A program made the translations under genes and the position numbers. Below, piece after piece: positions 14,517-29,400 of a DNA stretch of 64,000 bases (position 1 is its first letter; every line of letters begins with the position of its first letter). Origin of the DNA: Antedon bifida (Eukaryota > Echinodermata > Crinoidea > Comatulida > Antedonidae); contig OY727100.1 in assembly GCA_963402885.1 (NCBI GenBank), positions 16,399,395 to 16,463,394 on the forward strand. The letters run 5' to 3'. The notes below the pieces were generated by a model, which was not told where the DNA came from, searched no databases, and was given only the letters and a program-made list of their open reading frames with translations.

Positions 14517-14971
14517 ATCAACGTTAATGAAATAATGTATACTCAAAATGTGTAAAATATAAACAATTCTTTGTAATACTTTTGTTCGTTATTTATTTCC
14601 TATAATTTTTACATTATATGCAAATTATGTAATGTAATATATTCATAGTATTTACCATATTAGGTACAATTTATAGAAATCATCATGGGCAGTTTTCAGA
14701 ATACACATGATAAAATAAGCCTGAAATTGAATACCTTAAAAAATAATGGCTGGCACAGAGCCAATTGGGTATTCCAGTTTGGAGAACTTCCCACCTTCCC
14801 TGTTCAATCATGCTTGATATAAAGTTAAATAAAGTTTTACCAGGAAGTGGCAATTGCTCCCTGGTTTTACTAAGAAAATAATAAACCCATACATTTAAAA
14901 TTAGATCTACAAAAAACTGTACTGTATTGAGAAAAAAAATTGTTATTTTTATGCAGTTTAAAAAAAAAATT

Positions 14972-15327
14972 TTTAAAGATGTATTGTCCCCCTGAAAAAA
15001 TAATTCTTAAAAAAAAATGTTTTGAATATTCCATTTTAATGTAACATAATAGTTATCCACTTTGACAAAAAATTGGGTCGAAAAAAATGTATTTACCTGA
15101 AAAAAATGTAATTTAAAGCACAAAATGGTCAAATTGGCTGCCAGCCAATGGATTTTTGGTTGAATTTCACCATTTATTTTGTCATTTTATAAGTGAAAAC
15201 ATGATTTTTTTCGATTTTTTTTTCTTTTGAAGCAATTAACTAGATTAAAACTACAATATAACATATTCAAAGTCTGATTTAATTAATCTTCATTTTTCAT
15301 GTTTTTGGGGGACAATACATCTTTAAA
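14972..15327. mobile_element. TTAA-flanked MITE (piggyBac-type target site)
   Basis: Perfect terminal inverted repeats (16 bp: AGATGTATTGTCCCCC / GGGGGACAATACATCT) are each flanked by TTAA, the target site of piggyBac-type transposons. The interior is AT-rich and non-coding. Partial relatives lie at about 36768-37000 (TTTTAAAGATATATTGTCCC) and at the right edge (about 63835-64000). Confidence 0.75.
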
Positions 15328-15342
15328 TCATTGCTATACAGT

Positions 15343-15462
15343 AGAACCCCTATTCCAGGGAATGTAAAAAGGGTTAAATCATTGCTATTTTGGGGAAGAC
15401 CCAATTAAAGGGACAGTTTGTTGGGTCTCAAAGGTGTGTACCGTTGATAGGGGTTTACTGTA
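15343..15462. repeat. Dispersed CCCCTATT / GGGACA repeat
   Basis: AGTAGAACCCCTATTCCAGG at the left and GATAGGGGTTTACTGTAC at the right form an inverted pair around GGGACAGTTTGTTGGGTCTC. Related copies lie at 16270-17040, 24990-25170, 31818-32090 and 53616-53756. Confidence 0.6.
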
Positions 15463-16269
15463 CACCAATAAAATATTGAGCTAATCAAAGCCGTACTCCC
15501 CCAGATGATGATAAACATAGAAACAAAAATCATACATATATTTTGAAAGCCATTGTGTACTGTGATTAAAAGCAATTGAACAACTCCAATTATTAATAAT
15601 TATAATATACTTAGGGGTATATTTTATAACAAGATACACATTAGATTATGAATTTAATATAAACAGATTTCAAACATAAAGATACATATACTGTACAGGT
15701 AGCTATTAAAAATCCAGTGTTAAAGAGACAGTAACAAAACTAATACTAAAAAAAAAAACCCTTAGTAAGTTGGGATAGAGTGTTTCTAATTATTAACCAT
15801 GTTTCTGCACCTTTAATTTATAATTCACCTTTAATTGCACATTGTTATCAATCTGTTATTATAGGCCTATTTCACCTATTAGTTGAGGGAGATACAAAAT
15901 AAAAAACGAAGAGTTATTGAAAATAGAAATCCAAAAGGCAAATAATATTTGTATTAGTAGCCTATACGAAACTATAATAATGTATAATAAATTTCAACAT
16001 CATTCTCTTATGGCCAATATTAAAAATCAACTTTTTTCACACGACCAATGCAATCCACAATCAATACAAAAGAAGCAGAAAAAACCCATAGGAAAGCAAG
16101 GATATATGTAAATATAGAATATAATAAAGGTTGAATGAAATTACATATCAAATCAATACATATCAATATATTATACCAATTTACAAATCATCTAAAAATT
16201 GTATATGAAAACGTAATTCTTTAACTATATTTTTCATATTATATATCATTGTGCAGTTATAATAAAATC

Positions 16270-17040
16270 AAAGGGGAACTACAGCAGAGGGGAACTCCTT
16301 TGGGATACCTCTGTTCAGGGGGAACCCCTATTAAGGGGACACTTTCCTGTGAAATGAACAAAGGGCAATATCTTTTAACACTACATTCAACCCCTATTCA
16401 AGGGACACTCCTATTGAGAGGACACTTTCCTGTGAAATGAACAAAGGGCAATATTTTTTAACACTACAGCCAACCCCTATTCAAGGGACACTCCTATTGA
16501 GAGGACATTTTGATGGGAAATGAACGAGGGGGAAATATTTTTTAACACTACATTCAACCCCTATTCAAGGGACACTCCTATTGAGAGGACATTTTGATGG
16601 GAAATAAACAAAGGGGGAAATATCTTTTAACACCCCTAATGAAGGGGCACTTTTTTTGGGTCCCAAAGTGTCCCCTCAATAGGGGGTTCTAATGTACTCC
16701 ATAACCTTGACTAGTACTTTCCATTTCATTGTTAATTTCTACTTTAAAAGGTGAGTAACGTTATAATTCCAAAAATGAGAGAGTTACTCTAAATGGTTTG
16801 ATCTACAGTATAACCCCTTCTTAGGGACACTCCTATTAAAGGGACACTTTCCTCTGAAATAAACAAGGGGAGATATATGTTTTAACACTACGCTCAACCC
16901 TTTCTCATAAAAATAAATGAGGGGCAATATATGTTTTAGCACTACGACTAACCTCTATTCAGAAGGACACCCTTATATATAAAGTAGACACTTTTTTTGG
17001 TTCCAAAAGTGTCCCCTCAAACAGGGGTTCTATCGTACTA
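16270..17040. repeat. Tandem array, 83-84-bp unit
   Basis: The junction GAGAGGACACTTTCCTGTGA and variants recur at about 16337, 16420, 16503 and 16587, a period of 83-84 bp. Units carry AACCCCTATTCAAGGGACAC and AACACTACA(T/G). The array closes with TGTCCCCTCAATAGGGGGTT (about 16668-16688). A more diverged block with the same words covers 16808-17040. This is an expanded form of the dispersed repeat seen elsewhere in the window. Confidence 0.85.
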
Positions 17041-17472
17041 TGTATTGGCCAGAAAACATTTGCACAGAACAGAATCCTATTATTAGGTAAAATCATGATT
17101 TTCATTATATGACAATATCTACAGTTATATTTATTTATAAACCATCAAGATTTCAGTAGTTTACCAGATAAAAATATGACAAAAAAACCAAACAAATAGA
17201 ATGCTAAATTTAAAGAAAAGTGTATTTACATCAAATTAGATGTCTGAACAAAAAAAAAGATATTTCGGATATATATATTTATTTTTTGTCAATTACAACA
17301 AAAAGTATCTAACATTTAATATATATTACATAATAAGAATGTTTATTATATGAATGGTAACTAGTATTTCCATGGATACAACTACTAATATATCTACATT
17401 GTATACTTTACTTAATCACATTTTTGCTCTCATATTTAAAATAAAATTATTTTCACCTTTGTATACATTCTT

Positions 17473-20400
17473 TCAATTGTTTGTAGTTTGGCTAACAGTG
17501 ATGACACTAGGCAAGAGTTTCTTCTGTTCAACAGGTTCTCCTTCTAGGCCTAGAGACTTCCGTGTAACATTTACATTGATATTACTTAAGTTAAACACAC
17601 CAGCCTTGGAAAAGCAGGCTAGGAGATGTATTTGGTGGCTACTGTTACCAGATAGCTCCAACTGCTGAGATACTTGTCTCACCCATACAAAATCTGACGA
17701 GTTTGGGGGCTTGGGGGTGACGTAGTAGCCACTGGAAGTATCCATTCTAAAAAAATAAGTAACATTTGTATTAATTATTTAACACACAAAAGTGCAATTA
17801 TTTCTCCCATTTCAATTAATGAGGGCACTATTGCATGGTAGCTGTCTATACAGTAACTGCTCCACTTAGCGCTCATAAATCCTAGAGCCACCTTTTTAAT
17901 GGCCTAATCTTCAACATTTAATTAAAAACGGTTAATTAAGAATATAGAAAATATTTTAATTTGTTGAAAGCCGACTCTCTTCTGCAGGGTTAAAGAAAAC
18001 CTTTCTACTCATAAGGATATTCTCTCATTAACTCATGGCAAATTCATTATTTGTATACTAAATCTTATTTAACTTAAGGAAAGCAGCAGATAAGATAAAT
18101 ACTTACGAAGGAGTGTTGTCCGGAGCCGTGTCCGTATCAACTTGTATTGACAGTGTCTTGTCAGTACAGTTGCATAGATGCAGTGTAACTGGAACTGTAC
18201 ATAGTCTAAAGAAAAATAAAAGACATTTAATTTCTAGTGTAATATATACATTGTCTTAGTTCACTCTGGGAGCCCAACATCTAAATTTAGTTTAGTTTAA
18301 GAAAAATGATTTACGGTACATCTTTGACACATCTAATTTGGTGTTGGGTACACTAAGACTTGTGTCAAACCATAACGGCCAATTTACACGGACGAGCGGT
18401 AAAGGTAAGTGGAAAACGCAAAAATAGAATCTATGTTTACATTTACACAGAACGCAATTTTAATGATCATTTCACGTTTCGACACTTTTATTCAGGTTCT
18501 TGATGCACGTAACTAAAGTTTTTTGTAATGTGTGCGACGCACAGATCAATTTGTTTACAAAGTGGAGCTTACGCATTGCATATTGGGAAACAGCGTTAAA
18601 GTATCGATTATGTGTGAAAACTCCCTATATTAGAACCAATTCAAAACAAAATTCTTTACTAACCGTTTTTTAGTGAAATCATGATCTTTATGGTCTGGAT
18701 GTTGTAGGCTACATTTAATGAGCTGAATCATGACTGTAGAACTTGGTTCATCACTTTTATTTACATCAATATCTTTCAAAAACCGGACAGCTTTTTGTTC
18801 AACCATTCTCTGAACGAAGTAACAAACAAAAAAATGAAAGCACTCAGAAACTGAGTGAAGTACTTGGCAAAACATTGCCACAGAGGGCGCATGTTGATAT
18901 TTCGGCCCATGTTAAAAGAATACACATTTTTTTTTTTATTTGTGAAGTCATTGATAAACCTATTTTCTTGAATTTCAATTAAGTATGTACACCGAAAAAT
19001 TGTAGGCGCTATCGTGCTAACAAACAACCAAAGCAAGTACTATACGTAGAAGAATTCTATTTTACCAAGTAATGAATTTGCTACTAAGTGCCTAATCATA
19101 ACGAAAATGTTTTTTAAAAACAGTATTAAGATGACAATCTGCATTAATGATTAATCCAAGACTAGAACTTGGACTCGTCTACTTGCTATCAAGGTGCTCT
19201 ACCATTAGATCGCTCTGTTTATGTAATTAAACTGTTTAAACATTCATATACTTCAGCATTGTTAATATGAAGTTTAGACATTCTCTTTCAATTTCAAACT
19301 AATGACCTATAATACAACAGAGGTTAGCGCTGCAGTCTACACTATCTAACTTGATGTGACAAAATGCCCATATATGGACATGATGATGTCATATCACTAC
19401 CATATTTTGGCATGTCACTACCATATTTGGGCACATAACACTTTTTTTTCAAACTAGTTTAGTAGTTAGACAGAGCTTTACAAATTAAATTTTTAAAATA
19501 AATAAGAATTTAAAAGAATATGCACCTGTGCGGTTGGAATTGTTGATATTTGCTGATCGAGCATCGTCATAGTAACATGATGTTGCCCAACATACTTATG
19601 ACTCACACCAGTTTCGTCAACAACAAACGCCTGTGAATGAAATAAAGTCAAACAATGTTGGTTTAAATGCATTTCTAAAGCTGTCTACACTATCAAACTG
19701 GTTTGACAAAAAAGTGTGATGTGCTCATATAATGGTAGTGATATGACATCATCATGGTGATGTGCTCATATAATGGTAGTGATATGACATCATCATGTCC
19801 ATATATGGGCACATCACATTTTTTTGTCACTTAAAGTTTGATAGTGTAAACTTTAAATTAGAGTTAAGTTGGACAAAATTCCAAGTGCCAACATACCTTC
19901 CATAGCACCAATAAGGTCAAATCTACCTCTAGAGCACCCTCTAGTGACTGCTTTACGGACATACTTTTTGTATTGTTTGACGTTCGAGAAAATTCTTGGG
20001 GTGGGGGTTCAATTTCTTTTAACTTGAATTTCGAACGGAAGAAAAAGTCTGAGCATGGACTCTCATAACTAACAATCTGAAATCACAACAGAAAATATAA
20101 TTTACAAACAACAACAAACTATTTTATTTGTACAGCTCATGAATATGTATATTTCAGGCCTAATACTAATTAATATTCATGAGTAAAATCCATGTTGTAC
20201 ATTTAGCAGCTAAGCAATCTGATTAAGTTATCAATTGGTATTGCCACCTGATTCCCAGTGCTGTATCTCCATAATACTATCTATTTCTGAAGTATCATAG
20301 GAATATTTGGTAATACAGCATCTCATTTAGATCACATGTTGTGGCTGTATCAACTCATGTAAGGTTAGGTTAAGGGTTAGCTTACTACTATTTACATGTG

Positions 20401-23400
20401 AAACACATGTGATGTTGTATTGCCAAATATTCCTATGATACAATACAGAGAATCGGCTGGCATTACTTTAATTCATGTTAGAGAAAGGAAACATAAAAAC
20501 CATTACATAATAACTGCTTATTCAAGAAAGAACTGAAAAAAAAAACATTTTTTTTTAAAATAAACTGCATCTAAAGACGGTCTACTGTCTGCTTGTAACA
20601 AGGGCCTTCGTAGGGGTTTGACGTCAGAAAGTGAGGGGGCCTACCCTGTGGCTTCTTATTGCAAGTGCTTACCTTTTCTTTGCCTAGTACTCCGTCGGTG
20701 AACACCACCTGATTGCTATCTGATGTACAGATTTGCTTACAATGCTGGGCTTTGAGGCAACAGATCACAGACTCACCACCACTGATTTTAAATTCTAAGA
20801 GTAATATAAAATGATTTGATTAGTAAGTTAAACATATTGATTACTATATTTACCATCCTTAAAAAAAAATTGGGCAAAATTTAGGAGTGGGTCTACACCA
20901 AAGGAAAAAACATTGGATAATATCTTCATAGATTCTCCATTGTAGGCTTATACCCAGCAAGTTGGCCTATATACCAGGGGCGAATCCAGGATTTTTTAAA
21001 TGGAGCGCTAACATATATTAATAATCTGCCAAAAATATATATCAAAAAGTAGTTTAATTTCTTATTAGCTGTCAGAAAGTGGGGGCGCTACCCCTAGATC
21101 CACCCCTGAAAACCATTTAATATTTCAACAATCACCTTGTTTATCTTTGGTAGCTATATGCTCCAGTGCCCATGTTTTACTCACACAAGTAACTTGTTCT
21201 AAACTAAATTCTGTGATATTTCTATCATGCACCTGAAATTGAAAAAAAAAAATACACACTAGAAATTACTAGTTTATTTTAAAATTTCCTTTCTTAAGTT
21301 TTTTTCAAAAAGTCTGTTGTAAGACATGTATTTCTTTCGAGAGACACGCTATTTTAAAAATTTATTCTGTATTCTGAATTGCTATTGACAGGCACATGTA
21401 TTAATAGAGGCACCTCTATTAGCATTGAGACACCTGTATTAGCATTGACAGACACCTGTATTAGCATTGTCAGACACCTGTATTAGCATTGAGAGACACC
21501 TGTATTAGCATTGAGACACCTGTATTACATATGGATTACAAGAGTGAGAGCCACCTATAAAGGCATCTGTATTGTCCTTTATAGCCATTGAGAGACATAT
21601 ATCTACATAATTATTGTTACCTGGTTCATGTTTTCACCTTGTAGACTGACTACAAGACTTTGATTGCGCTGGTTGTGTTCTGGTATATGCCCTCTAGTGG
21701 CTGTAGCCTTCAAACACAAAGAGTGTGTTGTGTTTAACACGGCTGAATGCCGCAATACCCGATGTCTAGGTGACAAACAAGAAAAGATGAATGACGATTT
21801 TACTTTTAATAGAAAATGGTAGTCGATTGTTTTATACAAGTTTACAGGTGGCAAAGAAAGTGTATTGGGAGGGATATAATGTAAGGCTGACTAGGATTTC
21901 AGGTGCTTGGGCCAAATTGCTTGTATCCTTTAAGCAAGAAATGTTAAGCTCTGTCTACACTATCAAACTAGTTTGAAAAAATGTGATGTGCCAAAATATG
22001 GTAGTGATATGCCCACATATGGTAGTGATATGACATCATTATGTCCATATGTGGGCACATCACATAAAGTTTGATAATGTAGACAGAGCTTTACCTTCAT
22101 CATCTCATACCCCACCACTGTCAGATGAGATGCAAAGCTGTTTCATGTACATACAATGCACATATGCAAACCTGGTAACCTCTTTGAAAAGAGTAGGAAA
22201 TTATCTCCCAATTTGCTGATTCATAGAGGACTTTAAACCATTTAAACTGAAGACGATTAATATTACATTTTTACAGTAATTCTATTTACCTTAACTTAAA
22301 ATTCTCTTCAGTTGATTCATAATAAAATAAAATATCCACATCATGTATTCCAGCTTTTTCCGGTCCGCGGATCCACATTGGAATTGAAGCCGAACATCCA
22401 GGCTTTAAGAGTCCATTGGGAAGAGGCACTTCCACAACACATGATAAATTCTGAACATTAACAACATGCTCATCAACATCCTCCCTATCTCCTAATGGAA
22501 TAGTCCTATATAATGGTCCTGATTGGATATCAGTGTTGTTGGGAGATCTGAATGCAAAACACTGGGGTTGTTTTGATGCTATGTAAAGTTTGTGTAAGGA
22601 GTAATCTCCTTTGTTTGATACTTCTAAAATTGTCTGTCCAATCTCTCCACATAATAAAGAATATGGAAAATCTACAAAACATGCCTGAAAGTAAAAAAAA
22701 AAAATAGTATCAAACGTCAATAATCAATGAATAGCAAAGTTCCAGCTACTTATGCAGTCTGGAACACATCTTAAAATTTGGTTTGAGTATAAAAAAAATT
22801 GTATACATGCATATTCAAGATCCCAATCATTTTTGTTACTTAATTTAACAGAAACATATATGTGATCACCTCTAATAGTGGCATTGGTGGCGCTATTATC
22901 GGATCCAACCTTCGATCAGGACCGTAAGTCACAATCCTCTTCTCCATTAGCGTGCCATTAAGTCGCGGACCTTGTACATCCACATCTTGCCTGCCACGAA
23001 CTGACACGGTGGACGATCCAGTTTTCTTGGAATGCTTTAGAGACGGACTATCTGTAATTTCCATGTTCGTTGACGGTGGCACTGTGCTAGTCGATTGCAA
23101 GGGAGCGCTGAGACTGTACACAATTCCCATAATGCTTAGTTCACCCGTGTTCTCGGGTGTTAAAGATAATTGCACCTTCAGACAAAAATATTTATTTTTA
23201 AGCACCTAACTTCTTTACTATAGTATTAATATTTACTTTTATATTTAATTTTTTTTCATCCTTACACAAGAGGTATCAAGATGAATGACCAGAATTTGAA
23301 AAGAGGAGGGGGAGGGTTGGCAGTGTTGGAGGTTGAGGTGGTGGTCAGGTAAAAAAAAAGAATAATAATTTCTAAAAAATAAAAAACTTTTATTCTAAAC

Positions 23401-26400
23401 AAAATGAAATACTCACTGCTTTAATTTCATTTGCTTTTAGTTCAAATTCTGGAATTATTTGGGAACGAATCATTTCGTTTGCGATATTCATCTGTAAAAA
23501 ATGATAATTTATTAATGAATGAGAATTTTTTATATTGTAAGACATGCAGTCACATAAAATGCATAAAGGCAAATTTACACAGACCACCGGTAATGGTAGA
23601 CAGAAAACCCGCATATAATCTGTATTTGTCCTGATCATTTTTCCGCTCAACCGCCCATCCACTCCGCATTTTGTGTAAATAGTCATAAGAAGAAACATTA
23701 CTGTTTACTGCTTGCCATTACTGCTTATCAGTGTAAACTGGACTTTTACCATAAAATATTTTATAAGATCTATCTAATGTATAATCTTGAACCGCAAGAC
23801 CTGTGTTTATCTTTTTAATTATCCTGAAATATAGTATCTTTTAAGTGTTTAGATTTTGGCAAAATGTGTTTATACTGTTGATGATAGTATAAGTAAATAA
23901 ATAAATAAATTCATAAAGTAACCTATTACAATGGTTTTAAAATAACAAGCATGTATTATGGAAAATCAATTACCTTTGGACTTACGCATATATTTTCGTT
24001 TGAAATCACTGTCGGTGGTTTCTCTGGAGTTTCATTGTTAACCTTTTCATAGTCCAACGGCGTGAACCTCCAAAGAAGAGACAGATCACACAACATCAGA
24101 GGTACTTTCAATGGATTTGTCAGAACTAACTCAACAGTGATTGGTTCTAAAGAAAAAATAATAATTTAAATATTAAAATATGATAATATATGCAGAAATT
24201 TAGAATGCATCAAAACATTATTAACAGATTATAACATAAAATAAATAAGTGCTATTTATTGATAATGTATGCGTTCAGTGGTTTTAATAGTCTATTTATA
24301 GAACAAGTTAATGCACACACTGTTCACATGGATTCGCAGTTGTTTTTTTGACATCAGAGAGAGTTTCAACAATTTTTTTTTTTATTCAACTTCTGACTAA
24401 GATGTACATCCAAAGGGATAGACAATAGTGAAGGATGGGACCAACAGGTGGTAAACACCTCTAAAACGGTCCAGTCCCAATTGCACAGTGGCTGTTTGAC
24501 AGTGGCTGTGTGTCTACTAGTATACTGGAGTAACCCCTACTCGTCTTGAAAGATGTACTACTCAGCTGTAGGTTCTTTAAAGTTCACATGAGCTAGTGTA
24601 CACTGGACCTACGGTTTCATAGTCCTTATCCGAAAAGGCTCATTCTACCACCAGAAACATGAAGCGAGTGAGCTTTGAACCATTGCTAATGTTATGGCTA
24701 CATAATTATGGTTCCACAAACAAATATCAATTTATCAGTCTAACCTCGAATCACAGCAACTGGACGTTGGCTGTTATTTGTTCTAGAATGCAATAGCTTC
24801 TGTGAAGGTCTTAATGTAGACAGTGCTGATTTATTGGCAACTTTCACAACCATTTCCTCTAACTCGAACCATTTGTCATTCTCAGCCGAGTCGTACAGCT
24901 GATCAAAGGATACAGAAGTGGCTGCTATTTTGTTGTCTATAAAAAACAACATTAAAAATTAGTTGGTAAAAGAAATAAAGTAGAAGCCCTATTAAGTAGA
25001 CACCTTCGGGACTCAAACAAGAATAGGAGTGCCTTTGTAAAATGGGTGTTCTCTTAAAAGGGGTGTCCTCTTAATATGAGGCCATATATTGAAATATGTA
25101 TAATTATTACCCCTTGTTTGTGTCATAGGAATGTGTCTCCTTTAATAGGTGTGTTTTCTGAATAGTGGTGTAAATCATCCATTCAAATATGCCAGTGCAG
25201 TCATCATGCATTACTAACGCTCTGTCTACACTATCAAACTGTATGTGACAAAAAAATGTGATGTGCCCATATATGGACATGATGATGTCATATCACTACC
25301 ATATTTGGGCATATTATTACCACATTTAGGCACATCACATGTTTACCTGGTAATGTAGGTTGTTCAGCATTTGCCAGAAGCACCTTGGTAGCCACTTTGT
25401 TTATGATTGGTAGGGGTAGCTGAGGTAAGTTTGGCTCTATAGGTTTACCTTCCTGTGCTGCTATCGTCATTTGTTGCTAGATTAAAAACATTCAAGCTAG
25501 GTTAATAAACTATAATACAATCATTTACAATAATAATGAATTAATAATGTTATATAATATGTTTTAAATATGTGTTAAGCTCTGTCTACACTATCAAACT
25601 AGTTTGACAGAAAAAGAGTGATCTGCCCAAATATGGTAGTGATATGCCCAAACATAGTAGTGATATGACATCATTATGTCCATATATGGGCACATCACAT
25701 TTTGTTTTTGTAACATAAAGTTGGATAGTGTAGACAGAGCTAGGCATGTATATATATTAAGTATGTCACAGTGGCAATAGGTGTATGCAGTTATGACATA
25801 ACTGAAAAAACATACATAATATTTGATATTGTTTATTAGTAGTATAGTTTTATTGTTTACCAATTACTGTGTACATTAAAAATCCACAGCATTTTACTGT
25901 ACTAAAAATTGTGCTGTAACACACTCCATAACACATTTATTACCTGAAAAACGAAGAGGTATTCTCTCAGAAATGCAGCCTGTTGGACAGCTGGTTGTCG
26001 ACTGTCGTACGTCAATAGATGTTTGAATGCCGCACTTGCATTCTCCAACTGTTTTAAATTGAACGACTGTCGACCAATGGTAAAGTTGATGTGATCCTAT
26101 TATTAGAAAACATCAAAATTATATTGAAAACATCAAAATATTATTAATGTACCATATATCTTCTGGTATAATCCCATCCCCTAGAACACGAAACTGGGCC
26201 GACTTTGGAGGGTTGGACTATACCCCAGGGAAACCCTGGTTCAGGAAAAAAAATGATTGGTAAGCATTTCTTGTAAAAACTCATCTAAACTAGCTAGAGA
26301 GAGGCCCATATCCACACCAAAAGTCAATACTGGGATTATACCCAAGGATATACGGTGATGTAAAAATATTGTAATAAGCATATTGTTAGAATATAGACCT

Positions 26401-29400
26401 TTGAATTAAAAAATTAAACTTTGGCCCAAAAGCTAAAGATTACAAAAGTGGTTTATGAGCATGGATATAAACTGGCTTCTTAGATTTAAAATGCATATAC
26501 AGTATATGCATATTTTTTTCTTTTATTTTTCAGGGACAATGTACATTTTCTTAATGGTAATAATATATTGTATTGTAGGGGCCCTCATGAGACAAGCTAT
26601 TACTTTTAGTGCGGGCCCTAGTTGCTGTTGTCATAATAATAACTGAATAAATGTGTATATGAATATTTTACCTCTGATAAGATCCATCCTTTTCCTTTAT
26701 AAACTTGAAGCGCTTGACAATAACATCTTAAAGCATGTTTTCTCTATTTAAAAAAATGCAGTTTATTTACTGTCAATACTAGAGAATAACCTATGAATAT
26801 TCATTAATGGCCATTATGACACCTATTTACTAGAGTATAGAATGTCTCTTTATATAGGCATATCTATTGAATTTAAAGTCTCTTCACCTTTTGTTCATTG
26901 GCTACAATAGTATTGCTCAATAAATGTATTGGTAACCAAATAGTCTTGCGATTTATTGCAATACATTTTCTGAATTATTTAACATTGTTGTAAATGGCAG
27001 AACGTTATGCTCAGTCATTTATAAAATCTTTTAAAATGTTCTCAAGTCAAATAAATAATATAGTTGGAGGTCATGGGTTCGAGACCCACCTAAGAATTAC
27101 TTATTCAATATGTAAATAAATTTAAATTATGACAAAGTATGCCAAACGTCTGAGTTCACAGTAAACAATTAATCATCCCATTGAATTATGGTTAAGAAAT
27201 TAAATTTCACCATTTACACATAATGATTTGCATACCTGTCCTGCCTTGCTATACCTATGGCCTGCCAGTATCATGTGGAAAGCGTATTTACGAGCCATCG
27301 GCGTCTTCATGTTGATAAAGCAATGTGCACCCTGTTCTAAAAATAATGCACTTCGCAAATCTGAATCCTACAATTAAAGCAAGAATTTCAATTTAGGTAT
27401 GTGTACGTAAACATAAAGCTCTGTCTACACTATCAAACTTTATGTGACGAAAAATGTGATGTGCCCATATATGGACATGATGATTTCATACCACTACCAT
27501 ATTTGGGCACATAACATTTTTTTATCACATAAAGTTTGATAGTGTAGACAGAGCTTAAGAATTTTAACACATAATGTTGTAACAAACAGCTCTGCTAAAA
27601 CTAGATATTCTAGGGGCAATTTACACAGACGAGTGGTGACGATAATAAGCTAGTGAAGAGCTACAAGGTTTTACGCTTACCGTTACCGCTCGTCTGTGTA
27701 AATTGGCCTTTATGCTGACCAAAAAAGTCAGTAAATAATCACTATTATGATAATTATATTATAACATAATTATAGTCATATATTTTTGAATTACCTCTCC
27801 AGTCATTCTTATAAATTCCATGGCAGCTTCACCATACATGCCCCTTGCCTTTAGTGTTTCTGTACTTAAGAGAATTGCCCGTGTTGCGAAGCTAGGTTTT
27901 CTAAAATGACAAGGGAACAAAAACATAATATTATTATCATAGTTAGTGACATTATCAGGGTTTGTAGGTAAATAGGAAGTGTAATACTAAAGCAAGACAC
28001 AAGAACAATGATATAAAAAACAATTTAAAAACCCCTCATTCCTGGGCTTGACTTCCATTCATTTAGATAGACAAACATATAAAATACTGAATATCCAATG
28101 TATCTAGATTTCTTCAGTACCATAGGTACAATTGGGAATACAGCATCATATGTGTTTCACATGTTTTGCCTAGTATCATAGATAACCTAATCTTACATGA
28201 TACAGGCACCACATGTGATACAAATTAGATGCTGTATTACCATATATTCCTACGATACTGGGCAATATTGTAGTATAAGGAGATACAGCACTGAGAATCA
28301 AGTAAATATTGTCACTTACTTGCACGTATGGGCATACATTGATACAGCACTATCCATGTAATGCGATGGATATACCTTGTTAAAACTACCAACCATAAAT
28401 GCAGACGTAGCTGCCATTTCCTAGGAAAAAAGATTTTAAAATAGATAAAGACACCATCAAACTGTATGTGACAAGAAATGTAATGTCATATCTCGTTTGA
28501 TAGTGTAAACAGAGCTTAACATAAGTATTATTACCAGCCTTTGTTACACAATTATCTAGGCATGTTTGATAATAATCCCATCCCCTAATTTTGTGTAAAT
28601 TTAGATAGGCCTACTGCAAATTCACAATGCAATCCCAGTGTAATCCCATCCTCAAATTTCATACCCAGGCATCATAGGGTAATAACAAAAATATTTGTTA
28701 AAAATAACAAAACTCACTAGAGCTCCGGCACAATGCATGTACGCATGATCATTATTGAAGTCCCGTTTTGCTGTATGGAATGATGTATACGCTAGCTCGT
28801 ACATTTGAACTAGAAACGCCAGATCTCCAAGACGACGCATTTGTAATTCTGGCGATTCACGCAAGTACCTAGAAAAAATGGTACAATGATTAAAATTAAA
28901 TGTAAACAAACTAAAATAAAAAAAATAAATTGTAGAAATAACGAATTGTTTTAATTACGAGTATTATGTTGGGATAGTGATTTTGAAACACATTTACAAT
29001 TTTATTTTATTATTTATTCCATTCAGTGAAACATAAAAAGGGAACACTGAGGAGAAGAGATGTCAAAGACAACTATCTCCAAAGGACAAGTTTCTTCAAC
29101 TCCAGACAAACAATTTCTATATATCTATATTTTTTTGTAAATCCCAAGAAATTCAGTTGTTCTTTTTAATTTGTAGATATTTAAATAAATAAATAAATAA
29201 AAATAAAATAAAGAATTAAATGTACAATATTAAAATCAAATTTGTAATATATACTTTATCAGCAATAATACTATTAAAGTTAACCCTCCCAATGCAATGG
29301 AGAGAGTTGTAGTTTTGGGAAAGTTAACTGTATACATACTTTCCGCCCATGTCAACTTGTGTTTTGTTAGCCTTATCTGAATTTCTCTTGCCGCCAAACC

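Larger units (their letters stand above)
13689..17472. other. Repeat-rich gap between convergent KIAA1143 and TRAPPC8
   Basis: This is about 3.8 kb with no supported gene. It contains two and a half MITE family 1 copies (13.8-14.5 kb), a TTAA-flanked MITE (14972-15327) and an 83-84-bp tandem array (16270-16690) with a diverged second block (16808-17040). The remainder is AT-rich sequence with poly-A and poly-T runs. Confidence 0.6.

Noticed and set aside
24360..24700. Possible transposon or retroviral remnant in the TRAPPC8 intron before exon 16
   Set aside because: The stretch is less AT-rich than its neighbours but shows no repeats, inverted ends or coding motifs that I can support.
27060..27100. 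Possible tRNA gene (GGGTTCGAGACCC stem-loop)
   Set aside because: Only a B-box/T-arm-like piece is present; no A box, anticodon arm or acceptor stem could be placed upstream. At best a SINE remnant.
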